A stretch of DNA of 64,000 nucleotides. Origin: Megascapheus bottae. Taxonomy: Eukaryota > Chordata > Mammalia > Rodentia > Geomyidae. The position numbers and the translations under genes were made by a program. The stretch lies in NCBI GenBank assembly GCA_024803745.1, contig JANJXV010000013.1, forward strand, positions 11,392,501 to 11,456,500, in the 5' to 3' direction. The first letter of the stretch is position 1. Each line of letters opens with the position of its first letter. This document shows positions 53,532 through 64,000 of this stretch, one piece after another. The notes beneath the pieces were generated by a model. The model ran no database searches. It worked only from the letters and a program-made list of their open reading frames with translations, and was not told the DNA's origin.

Positions 53532-56500
53532 TGTGTCAGCTTCCCCCGTGGCCTCTGGGAGCCCAGCTCTGCGACATGTTGATGTGCCGTGTGACTAGGC
53601 CAGGTGGGGAAGAAGAGCAGGCATTGTCTTTATGGAGTTTGTGTGGCCCCTGGCCCCTGGGGAGGTCTTGGGGAGGCCAGCCTGAGCCAGCTTCATGTGT
53701 GGCCCCCTCTGGGCCTCAGTTTCCTTTGGCTTGAGGCAGCCCAGGACTGCAGTGGTGCAGTGAGTCCATCCCTGGAAACAGAAGCTGAGCAGAGCCCCAC
53801 CCTTCACCTTACCTCACTCAGTCAGAGCTGAGTAGGACAGAGGTAACGGGGCCCAGAGGGCCCTGGCAGGGACCTCTGTGGGTCTCATGGGATGACAAGA
53901 ATGGGCACAAGTGGGCAGTGAGTGGGAACACTGAGGATAGATTGGCAGGTGGCCAGCTTCTCTGCAGACTTCCCCCTTCCTCACCCGCTCCACCCCGCCA
54001 CCTCCAGGATCCCTAATGGACCTCACAGCAAGGCCACTCTTCTAATTATCAAATCATTCCCAGATTCCTCCTGAAATCTCTTCCCTTCTGCCTAGGTCTG
54101 CTAGGGAAGCCAGGCCCAAGGAAAGGTGGTAATCTGCAGGCTATGGGGTCTACCTGACTGTACCCCGACTCCCCCACACACAAGGCAAGGCTCCCCCAGC
54201 CCTAGATGGGGCCTGTAGGGGGTTAGGAGTCAGTCCTGCCTAGGGCTCCTGGCTGGCTTCCCTAGCCTTTTTCCCCACTCTGTGTGACAGTGGTTTACTC
54301 CTAATCCCCAAGGGACATTGGGACTTTAGGCCATGCTGACTCTTTGCACCCCTCACTCCTGTACTGTGTCCAGTGCATGCTTTCACATACATGTGCATGT
54401 TGCACACGCTTGCATGATGCATGCAATACCCCCCCCACACACACACACAAGTAGGATCCAGCGGGATGAGGAGACGTCAACATCTGCCTGCCAGGTGCAA
54501 CCCAGCTGCTAATCAGTGCTTGGAAGAAGCCCTGGTGCAGCGATCCTCAGGGAGATGAGGGCAGCCAAAGGTCGCCCAGGGCTCCCACCGCCTCTCACGG
54601 TGGCCACACAAAGCAAGCCAGCAGCATCCTGTCAGCCCCTCGGCCACTGCCAGCGGAGCTCAGAGAGGGCAGGGGCTTGGAGAATCAAACCTTGGCAGGT
54701 GAGATTGCACTTCCTGCCAACTCTTGGGACCTGAGTGTGGACACTCCAGCCCCAGGCCTGGACTCCTGCCTGGGGAGGACCTGGGGGCTCTGGGGAGCCC
54801 CCAGTGAGCTCTGTAGGAGAGGATCTTCTAGTGAGAGGAGTCTCACCGGGCCAGGATTTTCACGGGTTTGAGAGAGGGAGCTCCCTGTACCTGGAGGTGT
54901 TCAAGCAAGGGCTGGAGGCTGCCAATAAGCAGATGGTGGATTTGGTGACCCTCAAAAATCCTTCCAGGCATGGCAGTGCTGCATGTTAGAGACCTCCTAA
55001 GTTGAACACTCCCTCTGAAGTTTGGCTGAAATACAACCTTCTCCCCAGACTCGCTCCTCCAGCCCTGATGCACGGTTTCCTGACCCTCTGGAATTCTTAT
55101 GGCGAAGCCCCAGAGCACACGTCAGCCTTCCAAGGACTTTGAAGCTCCAGGCCCCAGTGTCTTCGCTGAGACTTGATACATGTTCCTTGCTTTACCAGCA
55201 GTAGCCAGGGACAGCGTGAACACCCCAGGGAACAGTCCACCTGCTGGTGAGCCTGGCTTTACCTTGGAGGGCCTGCAGGAGGCAGTGTGGCTGGGGAAGG
55301 TAACAGCCCAGAAGACACAAGGCCCAGGAGCCATGATGAGCTGATGTTGGGGAGCTGGGGTCTCCAGGCGGGGCCTGCAAGCGGGACATGTATTCCCCAG
55401 CAGTATGCCCATAGGCACATCCAGCAGTGTTGGGTCTACCGTGTGGGTCGTGGCTTCAGAAGGCCTGGAAGAGGTGCGGGGGGTGGGGAGGGGGGGAGGC
55501 CTGATGGCTGGGCCAGGCCCACTGACCTTGCTGACCCCAACTGGTGTCTGCGACCTTAAAAAGGAGCCTGAGGGTGAGGATGGCAGATTCTGGCTCAGAG
55601 AATGGAGCCTTCTGGGTGCAGCATACCCGTGGAGTGTGATGCTTGTCATATCATTGGACACTCATAGTACTTCACACACAAGGACACCAAAGACCTCTCT
55701 TCTGTCTGAGTGTTTTGTTTGGCTCCTAGCCACAAAGGTGAGGTACAGCCAGGGAAATGTAACAAAGCCTCCATGCTGCTCCAGGGGAGGGGCAGGCAGG
55801 CAAGGTTGGGGTGATGGTGGGGTGCTGCATACCAGCATAACGTCTCTGGTCCTCATCATCTGCTCAAGACAGAGCCAGGACCCCAGTTTCCCAGCAGCCA
55901 GCTCAGCTCTCCCGCATCCACAGCAGCCACAATGGGCCTAGAGAGGTTTCTGTGGGCCTCTGTCTCCATGTCTGTCTGTGAAACGGGTGGGTGGGACTCA
56001 TTGCTCCCCGAAGAGCCATCCAGCCCTGCGGTGGGAGGGGGCTGAACTGGGTTCCAGAAAGGAGGGCCCCATCAACTCCGATTTAACAAGCCGCCCGTTG
56101 GGTTGCAACTGATCAAAACCAGATTGGAGCTGAGAAGCGTCGTCACTCTGATTCGCACACACTGAAGCCGCCAAGAACTCATCTCTCAGTATTTCCAGTA
56201 AATAACTGGGCTCCTGGGGGGTTCCTAGGGTGGGCCGGAAGTCTCACCTCATTTCTTCACCTTGAACTTGACCAGGAGAAGCTGAGGCCAGGCCTCTAAT
56301 AATGCTCTCCAAACACCAGCCTACCGTGGGTAGGGGTCTGGCTGGGGCATCACACTCATCTCACAGCCAGAATGGTGAAGACTCAACAAGGGCCCAGAGT
56401 CAGGGAGCCTGGCCCTGCTGTTTCATGCACTCACACAGTCAACAAACCTTCAGGGAGCTGGGAAGAACTGTGACTGCAGGCTGGGGGCTGTCCAGCACCC

Positions 56501-58156
56501 ACCCCCACCCCCAGGACCCTGAGGATCCTGTCCAACCCAGGGTTCAGAGTGACAGTGTGTAGAGTTCACAGTTTTATGGGTCCCAGCTTGAGGGAGAGAC
56601 ATGAAAATTCGCAGGGCCTGCACCACACACACACTCACACACTTTGTGTCAGGGTTGATGCATACACAGGATTTCTGGCCTACCCTAGGAGGGTAGGCTA
56701 GGTCTAGGAGGCTGCAATTGTGTGCATCCCACCTTGCGAATAAGCAAGACTTTAGTCTCCCCCTGTCATAGGTCCAGGGGTGGAGGAGAGGAACCGTGGA
56801 CATTGCTAGAGATTCTTCACAGAGGCCTCTGAGGGCTAGATCAAAGATTCCATCCCAAAGACAAGGCCATGCCCATGATAGGTAGCCACAGCAACAGTCA
56901 GACAACGGGGCGGCCCTTTACTACAGATGCCTCCGTGCTCCATATGTGCAGGGACTCATCCTCAGAACACAGAGTTCCAGGGAGAGGCAGTGATCGGCTC
57001 AGAGTCACACAGCTTGCGAAGGGCAGCGCTGGGGTCTGTGTGTAAAGCTCTGTGACACCCTGAACCTAATTTATTATAACTTAACCTAAAGCCGCTCAGA
57101 TGCTCCAGCTCCAATAATCCAGAGTTGCAGGGGGAGGGGTGGAGCCTCTCAGGTTGCAGAGCTCAGTTTCCCTCCCAGCCAGGGGCTTCTAGACAGATAA
57201 TCATGGTGGCCCCAGCAGGAGGGGGTCCAGCCAGCGCTGCAGCAAAGTTCTCTGGAGGTCAGGACTGAGCAGAGCATTCAGTGGACAGGTGGTGCCACCT
57301 GCCTCACCCTGCCCTGGCGTCCAGGGACAAGGCCCTGGGGCCTCCTTCTTCCGGTATGGAGACAGGTGGAAAGGAGGGACCTCTGACTGTTCAGAACCAG
57401 AGGGAGTTTATGCAGGAAGGGGCAGGGGAAGCCAGCCAGCCCAGGTCTGTGTCTTAGGAAGTGCTTCCACCTGCTCCTCCACTAGCCCAGTTTCTACCCC
57501 TGGGGACAGAGCCAGCCTGATGCCCGGCCCTGATCCAGAACTTCCTGGCACCAGGCAGCCTTGCCAAGTGAGCAGCCAGGAGGGTGACAAGGGTGTCACC
57601 ACAGGGCTGCGTGATCTCCTTTGATCACATAGGAATGTTCCCTCGGCCCTCCCAGGTGGCCCTGCAGTTGGAGTGAAGGAAGGTACACATGGGTTCTACA
57701 CTGCACGCTGCGTCATCGGAAAGGGGGATTTTGGAGAAGAGCTGGAACACCAGAGTTCTTTGCCTGTTGGCCCTTTAGGGGGCTAAGAAGCCAGAGGCCA
57801 ACACCAGCAGCCCGACCGTGCTCCCAGCACAGTGCTCCCCCTATGGTGCTCCCACGGCTTGTTGACAATGAAGTGCCCCGCCCCCACCCTGAAGTGCAAG
57901 CCCACAGGGATGCTGGTCCTGCCTCCATGAGGATGAGGCTGGACAGGTCTCCCTCACTGCGGAGGTAAAGCTAGACCTGAGAGCTGGAGGCAGGACTTGA
58001 GGGAGGCAGGGCATGCCTCCATGGTAAGGAGAGGTGGCTTCGGCTTCTCAGTCCAGCCTGGTGTCTGTGGCGCCTGCAGGGCACTTACCAGTCTCAGCCT
58101 CACTCTTGTGTGGAGCACCCTAGGGGGAGGTCTTGAGTAAGTTCAAGGATAGGGCA
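53532..58156. other. Longest SINE-free downstream stretch; candidate regulatory DNA
   Basis: About 4.6 kb without a recognisable SINE, in a window where one occurs roughly every 1.2 kb. A short CA/GC-rich patch lies near 54355-54450. Two AT-balanced, CpG-bearing, non-repetitive segments stand out: about 56065-56215 (see separate entry) and about 57055-57130. No coding gene is supported; the longest open frames (about 180 codons) overlap on both strands and resemble nothing known. Confidence 0.4.
56065..56215. promoter_or_regulatory. Candidate conserved non-coding element
   Basis: Includes 'atcaactccgatttaacaag', 'ttgcaactgatcaaaaccag' and 'gcgtcgtcactctgattcgc', with several retained CpGs outside any island and no repeat character. 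'tgatcaaaa' is one base short of a TCF site. Conservation cannot be tested here. Confidence 0.25.
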
Positions 58157-58330
58157 AGGGAGCTGGTATTGGTGTCTCCTAGCTACTCAGGAGGCTGAGA
58201 TAGGAGGATTCAGGTTCAAAGCCAGCCCAGGCAGGAAAGTCTGTGAGATTCCCATCTCCGATAAACCTGTGGAGTGCTAACGTCCAGCCCGAGCCCTGAG
58301 TTCAAGCCTCTGTACCAGCACACACTGCAT
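58157..58330 (+). repeat. SINE, internally deleted copy
   Basis: The head 'ctcctagctactcaggaggc' and 'aggcaggaaagtctgtgaga' are followed directly by 'gtggagtgctaacgtccagc' and 'gagttcaagcctctgtacca'. Much of the Geo half is deleted. CA/TG-rich sequence follows to about 58400. Confidence 0.8.
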
Positions 58331-59500
58331 GTGCATGCATGCGTGCATGTGTGCATAAGCATACGCACACGCACACATACCACACCACACCACGCCACAC
58401 CACAGAATGTGGGAGGGCTCTGGACCACCCTTGACTTTTCTCTTTCTGGATCTCTGTCTGTCTTCTGCTCAACGGGGAGACTGGGTGGAAGGATCCAGAA
58501 GGCTGTCTCCTGTTCTTTAAGCTTACCTGTCACTGCCCAGGCCTGAGAGCCTAACATAATCAAGGAGGAGGAGCCACAGAACATGAGGGGTTGCTGGGCC
58601 CCCAGGAGTGAGATTCTGGGGCCCTCTTCATGTCTGAAGAGTTCACAGAGCCCCTCCCATCTGGGGCAGCCTGGAGGAAGTCCAGACTGCCTGCTGGAGA
58701 TGAAAATGGCCCTGGGGTCTGGGCTGGGGGCTGGGAGAAGTGGGGGCTTGTCACCCGCCGGGCGGGCTGGATGAGCGAGTCTAAATAAATCACTAACACA
58801 CGGGTGGAGAATTTCTTGAACGGGCGCCCAGGATTATGGACAGCAGAACAGAGGAAGGGGGTAGGGGCAGACTTTCAGGGAGCTGTGCCTGCACCCCTCC
58901 TCCTCATGCGTAAGACCTGGCCCTCTCCCACTTCAGGACTGTGACTGTCTGACAACAAGCTGTTGCAGGCTTGGGCGGCCTCAGTTGGGGGCCTCCTCTG
59001 CCCAGGCCCAGCCTCTTGATCCATGCGTGAGAAACTCCAAAAGCCCGGGCCAGTCCGAGGGGAGGGAGGTGATGAAAGCCGCATCCTGCTCTGAGGCCCA
59101 GGCTGGGCCAGAGATAACATCATGTGCGCTGGGGAGCAGCAGGCTGGGCAGGGCCTCCTGCACCCCTTCCACTCCCCCTCCTCATCCCAGCCTCTGCACC
59201 CTGCCTGCTCCACTAACTGGGGCAGTGGCTGGGCTGCCCCTGTCCCAGGGGACTTTAAGCCAGAGAAGTGCAGCTAGCCAGGGTAGGGCCACAGATGGCC
59301 TGGAAAGTGGGCTGTGGTCTGAGGATGAGAGCCGGCCCCCCCACCCACGCCACCTGTCTGGACATCACTTCCCTTTTTCGGGAAATGGAGTGCACGCACC
59401 CAGGTCAGCTCTCAGTGTCCTCAAGTGCCCATAGGGTCTGCACTGGGGCAGGCCCTTCAGCTTTAGCTGCAGTTCCTGTGCAGGGCTTGGCAGTGTGGGA
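58331..59500. other. Downstream intergenic, no gene
   Basis: Single-copy-looking. A short AT-rich, forkhead-like patch ('gagtctaaataaatcactaa') lies at about 58776-58796 in a GC-rich setting, and GATA-like 'agagataacatcatg' at about 59110-59124. Neither proves a regulatory element. Confidence 0.35.
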
Positions 59501-59501
59501 A

Positions 59502-59757
59502 CGATGGATGGAAGGATGGATGGATGGATGGATGGATAAACAGATGGATAGGCCGGGAGCATAGCCTAGTGGTAGTGTGCTTACCTAGCATGCACAAAGC
59601 CTGGATTTGATTCCTCAGTACCACATACACAGAAAAAGCCAGATGTGGTACTGTGGCTCAAGTGGTAAAGCACTAGCCTTGAGAAAGCCCAAGGACAGTG
59701 CCGAGGCCTTGAGTTCAAGCCCCAAGGCTGAACAAAACAAAAAAACAAAACGAATGG
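59502..59757 (+). repeat. (GGAT)n followed by IDL-Geo SINE
   Basis: GGAT units (59503-59550) abut an IDL-Geo copy (59551-59750). The Geo half keeps TGGCTCAAGTGG (59654-59665) and AGTTCAAGCCC (59712-59722). The tail is A/C-rich, then 'gaatggatg' recalls the GGAT target. Confidence 0.93.
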
Positions 59758-60471
59758 ATGAACAAAAGGCAGCAGAGCCTGCAGCCAAGCATAATGGGGG
59801 ATGAGATGTCGAGGAAAGTGGCTCCACTGCTGTGATTGATAACAAATACTTTGTAAGCCCTGCACAGAGTTGACAAGGGACTCTGGAAAGGGACCCAGAG
59901 AGGATGTCATTCTGTGTGGAAGACAAAAGAAACTAAGAAAAGTTTAGTCATATTCAGCTCCTAATCAGCTTACACAAGGCGGCCATGTTCTCTGGCCTGA
60001 GTGCCTGGGGACCCAGAACTGCAGATAGGTCAGCATCTATCAGCCCTGCCATACTTAGGAATGTTACAACTCAGGGAACAAAGGCCAGCCAGCACCCAGC
60101 CTGGCTCTGTCCAGATCTTTTGTGCCTGCTTTGGGAGATGCACAACCTAGACCAAGGACTTCAGCCTGCTCAGGGCAGTGCAGGGAGGCATGCCACAGCT
60201 CTTTCTCAAAGCAGTTGTTGCCTGCGCTGTAAGCATAGTTTCATGCCAATTTTTGTGGCAAGACAGTGCTCATCGAGGAGGTCAAACCGACCTACATCCC
60301 AAGCCACAGATTCCAGCTTTGGGTTCCCTGCCATATTCCAGGCTGAGAGGCTCTATGAGTTTGAAGAAAGCCCACCTTAGAACTATGATCTTATCATTGG
60401 GTGTCTTTAATCTGTCTAGTGCCCTTCTCTGAGCCAGATTTCCTCATTGGCAAATTGGGATGAAAAGAGAG

Positions 60472-60645
60472 ATGTGGTTTGGGTATCTATGGCTCATACC
60501 TGTAATCTTAGCAACTTAGGAGGCTGAAGTAAACTCAGGCAGAAGAGTCCATAAGGCTCTTATGTACAATTAAACACCAAAAAGCACAAAGTGGAGGCGT
60601 GGCTCAAGTGATAGAGCATTAGTCTTGAGCAAAACAAGATGATGA
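60472..60645 (+). repeat. SINE, 7SL-like head plus partial Geo tail
   Basis: 'ggctcatacctgtaatctta' head, 'gtacaattaaacaccaaaaa', Geo start 'gtggctcaagtgatagagca', truncated after 'gtcttgagcaaaac'. Confidence 0.85.
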
Positions 60646-60689
60646 AAGGGTGTGAATTAGTGATGTGTTCACATCTGTGAGTTTGTTTG

Positions 60690-61130
60690 TTTTGTGCCAG
60701 CCTTGGGGTGTGAACTCAGGGCCTGGGTTCTGTCCCTGAACTTTTTTTTTTTTTTGCCAGTCCTGGGCTTGAGCTCAGGGCTTGAGCACTGTCCTTGGGC
60801 TTTCTTAAGGCTAGAGCTTTACCACTTGAGCCTCGGCATCACTTCAGGCTCTTTTTCTATGTATGTGGTACCGAGGAATCGAACCCAGGTCTTTGTGCAT
60901 GTTAGGCAAGCACTCTACCACTAGGTCAAACTCCTCGCCCTGTCCCTGAGCTTTTATGCTAAAGTCTGGTGTTCTATTACTTGGCCACAGCTCAACTTCC
61001 AGTTTCTGGTGTTTAATTGGAGATAAGACTCTCACAGACATTCCTACCCCAGCTGGCTTTGAACTGTGATTCTTAGATCTCAGCTTCCTGTGTAACTAGG
61101 ATTAAAGGCAGAAGCCACTGGCACCTGGCA
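60690..61130 (-). repeat. SINE interrupted by an IDL-Geo SINE, both antisense
   Basis: The outer inverted SINE (60694-60745 and 60939-61130) is split by an inverted IDL-Geo (about 60746-60938) with poly(T) at 60741-60754. The host bases CTGTCCCTGAACTTTT (60730-60745) are repeated as CTGTCCCTGAGCTTTT (60939-60954). IDL-Geo is therefore the younger insertion. Confidence 0.93.
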
Positions 61131-61261
61131 ATGTTTCTGCTTTAACAATGATCAGTTAAGACTCCTGTCTCTTTACCCTGACTTAGCACATTCTTCCCTA
61201 GAGCAGCTGTAGATATTTGGGAATTGGCCTGGGAGAAAGTCAGGTGGCAGAGCCTCTGGTT

Positions 61262-61478
61262 TGGATGCATTCTTATGGTCGCATATGTCATTCCAGCTTC
61301 TCAATCTCTGAAGACTGAGGTTTGAAGCCAGCTGGGACAGCAAAGTCCAAGAGACTCTTACCTCCAATTAACCAGCAAAAAGTCAGAGGTGAGGATGAGG
61401 CTCAAGCTCCAACTTTAAGTAAAAAAGTTAAGGGACCATGCCCAGGCCCCGAGTTCAAGTCCCAGTACTGGCACAAAA
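61262..61478 (+). repeat. SINE, diverged 7SL-like head plus Geo tail
   Basis: 'agactgaggtttgaagccag' head remnant, 'cctccaattaaccagcaaaa', Geo half ending 'gttcaagtcccagtactggc'. Confidence 0.8.
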
Positions 61479-62593
61479 CCAAAAACCATTAGCTTGTGGA
61501 AAGAGCTTAAGAGGTAGCTTTGGTTCTCCGGTGTTTGCAGAACATGGAAGGCTGCTCTTGCCAAGGATGCACTTGGTAAAAGCTACCATGCCCTGGGCAT
61601 TTCTATGATAAGCACACTGAATGTCATTTATCAGGATTCCTGTATTTTGGCAAACCTGCAGCTCTGCTCACACTCCCTGTAATCAATGCTAATTCTTTGG
61701 CTGTAGTTTGGAACTTCCTCAACCCCGGGCTGTCCCACTCATCAAGGGAGCTGCATGGCCTGCATGCTTCCTCCCCGCCCGCCCGCCCACCTTTCTCTAC
61801 TTGGTCTCTTTGTGCTGGAGGACACTTTAGCAGGTAGTCCTCTCTGGGAAGGACCAGGAGAGAAGGGGCTCTGTGGAAGCAGATGTGGGTCCAGACTCCC
61901 AACCTCACTCAGCAGCTGGGCTGCATGTGGCCAAGGAACTCCCTTGAGTACAGCCCATAGGAAATGAACCTGGCAGGATGCGCTCAAAGGCTGGTGTGTG
62001 GCTGCTGTCAGACCCTGTGGCCTCCCTCCTTACTGCGTTCAGCCTCGGCCCCCACCCTGTCCACAGCTTCATAGACGAGTGCTTATCCCTCACCACGAAG
62101 ACTCTTGCACCCTGGCATGGAGAAGGCTTGTGTGGAATGAGTGTCTGCCTCCTCGTGTCCCACATTGGCCACCTGCAGCCCTTCCATCTGTCCCCAGATC
62201 ACATGGAAAAGCCACCCTCGCGCTCACCATCTGGAAATCCTGCACTCCTTCCTCTTCCGCTGTCCCAGCTTGAACTGACCGTGGCTCCGTGTTATACTCC
62301 CACATGTCCCAGACGGGAGCCCAAGGGTAAGAACCAGTAGGGTCTTCTCTGTGCCCGAAGGACCAAACAGCAGAGGGTGACCACTAACGCACGGGTCAGA
62401 GAGTGTTGGCCAGCTGCCTGCCTACCTGGTACAGGCCACACTCCAACTCCTTGGCACTCTCCAGGACTTACCCATCATCCCCTGGGGCAGATGCCTGGCT
62501 CCCCATCTTCTGTCTCCCACAGCTCCAGGCTTGGATCTGATTTCATAGTGCATTGCTTACATGTTTTCCTCAATGCCCCTCACTACCCTGTCA

Positions 62594-62594
<1 letters not shown>
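61479..62594. other. Downstream intergenic, no gene
   Basis: Single-copy-looking sequence. Overlapping short open frames on both strands have no recognisable domain. Confidence 0.4.

Positions 62595-62595
<1 letters not shown>

Positions 62596-62647
<52 letters not shown>
62596..62647 (+). repeat. (GT)n microsatellite
   Basis: A pure GT run of about 52 bases, at the 3' (tail) side of the inverted B1-like copy that follows. Confidence 0.98.
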
Positions 62648-62649
<2 letters not shown>

Positions 62650-62772
62650 TTTAAGATGGGGTTTCTTGTACTGTCAAGGATGGCTTTGAACTTTGGAGTT
62701 CAAGTAATCTTCCTGCTTCCGTATCCCAAGTTCCTGGCATGACTGACAGGCGTGCGCTACCACTCAGCTCTC
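62648..62772 (-). repeat. B1-like SINE, antisense
   Basis: 'aagatggggtttcttgtact', 'gatggctttgaactttggag' and 'gacaggcgtgcgctaccact' are inverted B1 (7SL-derived) blocks. There is no Geo half, so it is a plain B1-type monomer. Confidence 0.8.
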
Positions 62773-63121
62773 TCATTTCCTCTGGATTCTTTAGCTGCTT
62801 CCTGGCTCTCTGGACATTTCTTTCTTGTTCCCCAAGGATGGATTTTCTCTACTCTTCCTGCACCTTTGCATCCTGGAAGAAACCTTAGGGCTCAGTTCTA
62901 TGAGCACGCTGCACTCTCTTCAGGGAGCTCTTGTCTGCACATCTGGCCACCAACGTTCCCTTTCAAGTCCCACAGGCCTCTCAAACCTACCACATCCAGT
63001 TCTGACATCAGGATCTGTCTCCATCTGCCTTTCCTCTTTGCTCCACAGCCCCATCCTGAGCTAGGCTACTTCTTCCAGAATCCATTGCACTCTCTTAAAC
63101 ACCAAGCAGGAAGTGGTGTCC

Positions 63122-63218
63122 CAAGAATAAGAGACACAGATAGGAGGATCATGAGTTTGAGGTCAGCCTGTGCTACCTAGTGAGACCCTATCTGGAAAGA
63201 AACAAGCAAAAACCAATG
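63122..63218 (+). repeat. B1-like SINE fragment
   Basis: 'aggaggatcatgagtttgag', 'gtcagcctgtgctacctagt' and 'gagaccctatctggaaagaa' are the second half of a B1 monomer with an A-rich tail. Confidence 0.8.
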
Positions 63219-63262
63219 CAATTGAGGCATTCCCCACATACAATAAACTGTTATAAATAGAC

Positions 63263-63472
63263 ATACATTTCTTTCTTTATTTATTTTTGCCAGTCCTGGG
63301 GCTTCCACACAGGGCCTGGGCACTATCCTTGGACACTTTTTGCCACTTGAGCCACAGTACCATTTCCGGCTCTTTCTGTGTACGTGGTACCTAGGAATTG
63401 AACCCATGGCTTCGTGTATGCTAGGCAAGCATTCTACCACTAGGTTATATTCCTAGCCCCAAATATACATTT
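63263..63472 (-). repeat. IDL-Geo SINE, antisense
   Basis: The Geo half has a small deletion ('ggacactttttgccacttga'). The ID-like half is 'ggtacctaggaattgaaccc' to 'ccactaggttatattcctag'. ATACATTT flanks it at 63263-63270 and 63465-63472. Confidence 0.88.
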
Positions 63473-63686
63473 ATTATTCTTATATTTTTCAACACATCGA
63501 GCTTTTTATTGTTGCTACAAATAATATTTTGTCTAGTAATATCCTTATTTTCAAATTCCCTTTATCTGTTGTCTCAGATTTGCAGAGGGTTCCACATTCT
63601 GTTTTCCTAATTCAGCCTGTTTGTACCTTAGCAGTTAGAGTATATCTCTCATAGGCAAAGGAGGACTTATTCCTTTGTTAATCTAG
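63473..63686. other. AT-rich sequence, possible old LINE remnant
   Basis: AT-rich with 'acaaataatattttgtctag' and 'gcagagggttccacattctg'. The style resembles L1 3' or L2 remnants, but I cannot assign it. The last stretch of the window (63850-64000) is similar. Confidence 0.3.
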
Positions 63687-63687
63687 T

Positions 63688-63849
63688 TGGGCAAGGCGGT
63701 GCCCATGAATAATCTAAGCACTTAGGAGGCAGAGGCAAGGGGATCTTGAGTTTAAGGCTAGCTTGGGCTACATGGTCAGTTCAAGGCCAGTCTGTCGATA
63801 TAGTACCATCATGTCTCAAATGTATACACACACACACACACACACACAC
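63688..63849 (+). repeat. B1-like SINE with (CA)n tail
   Basis: 'gttgggcaaggcggtgccca', 'ttaggaggcagaggcaaggg', 'ctagcttgggctacatggtc' and 'agttcaaggccagtctgtcg' form a full B1-type monomer. The tail is (CA)n at about 63825-63849. Confidence 0.85.
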
Positions 63850-64000
63850 TCCAGATTTCATAACTGATGTGTGCACAAAGATTCATGTAACCACTTTACA
63901 CTCCCATTATTTTAAGAAGTTTCTCACACTGTGCTCTTTTAAACACACTTACGAGAACATGCCATTCTCCTTGCTTAAGACCCTTTGGAGATTTCACACT

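Noticed and set aside
53532..58156. A possible second gene such as UVRAG, the expected neighbour
   Set aside because: No exon with recognisable protein similarity was found. From known mammalian synteny, UVRAG should be convergent and probably beyond the window end.

Overview
The window is a mammalian nuclear locus that carries one protein-coding gene, WNT11, complete on the + strand. The coding sequence is split over five coding exons (24374-38507), all with consensus splice sites. They join into 354 codons, the family's usual WNT11 length. The rest is intergenic or intronic DNA full of SINEs and microsatellites. The repeats point to a geomyoid rodent (kangaroo rat, pocket mouse or pocket gopher). 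At least twelve copies match the dimeric IDL-Geo SINE, which is known to be restricted to that superfamily: an ID-like tRNA-derived left half followed by the Geo right half. About thirty further copies join a 7SL/B1-like head to the same right half. The genus cannot be fixed from this sequence.

Layout. 1-20.2 kb: upstream intergenic DNA with SINEs, an L1 3' fragment, a long (TTC)n tract and a 260-bp inverted duplication near 13-14 kb. 20.2-24.5 kb: GC-rich, CpG-rich promoter region with a TATA box at 20789, a TCF/LEF-type site beside it, a probable non-coding first exon (about 20820-21081) and the exon carrying the start codon (24274-24456). 24.5-38.5 kb: WNT11 introns and coding exons. 38.5-39.1 kb: 3' UTR with an AT-rich end and an AATAAA signal at 39079. 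39.1-64 kb: downstream intergenic DNA with more SINEs, an antisense L1 fragment, long dinucleotide and tetranucleotide tracts, and a few non-repetitive stretches that could be regulatory.

WNT11 encodes a secreted, lipid-modified ligand, mainly of non-canonical Wnt signalling. No second protein-coding gene, structural RNA gene, CRISPR array or recognisable novel system was seen. The observations most worth a second look are the Geo half shared by two SINE families and its tRNA-like promoter boxes, the inverted duplication containing a SINE, several nested SINE insertions with target-site duplications, the open in-frame extension upstream of the WNT11 start, and the TATA plus TCF promoter arrangement.
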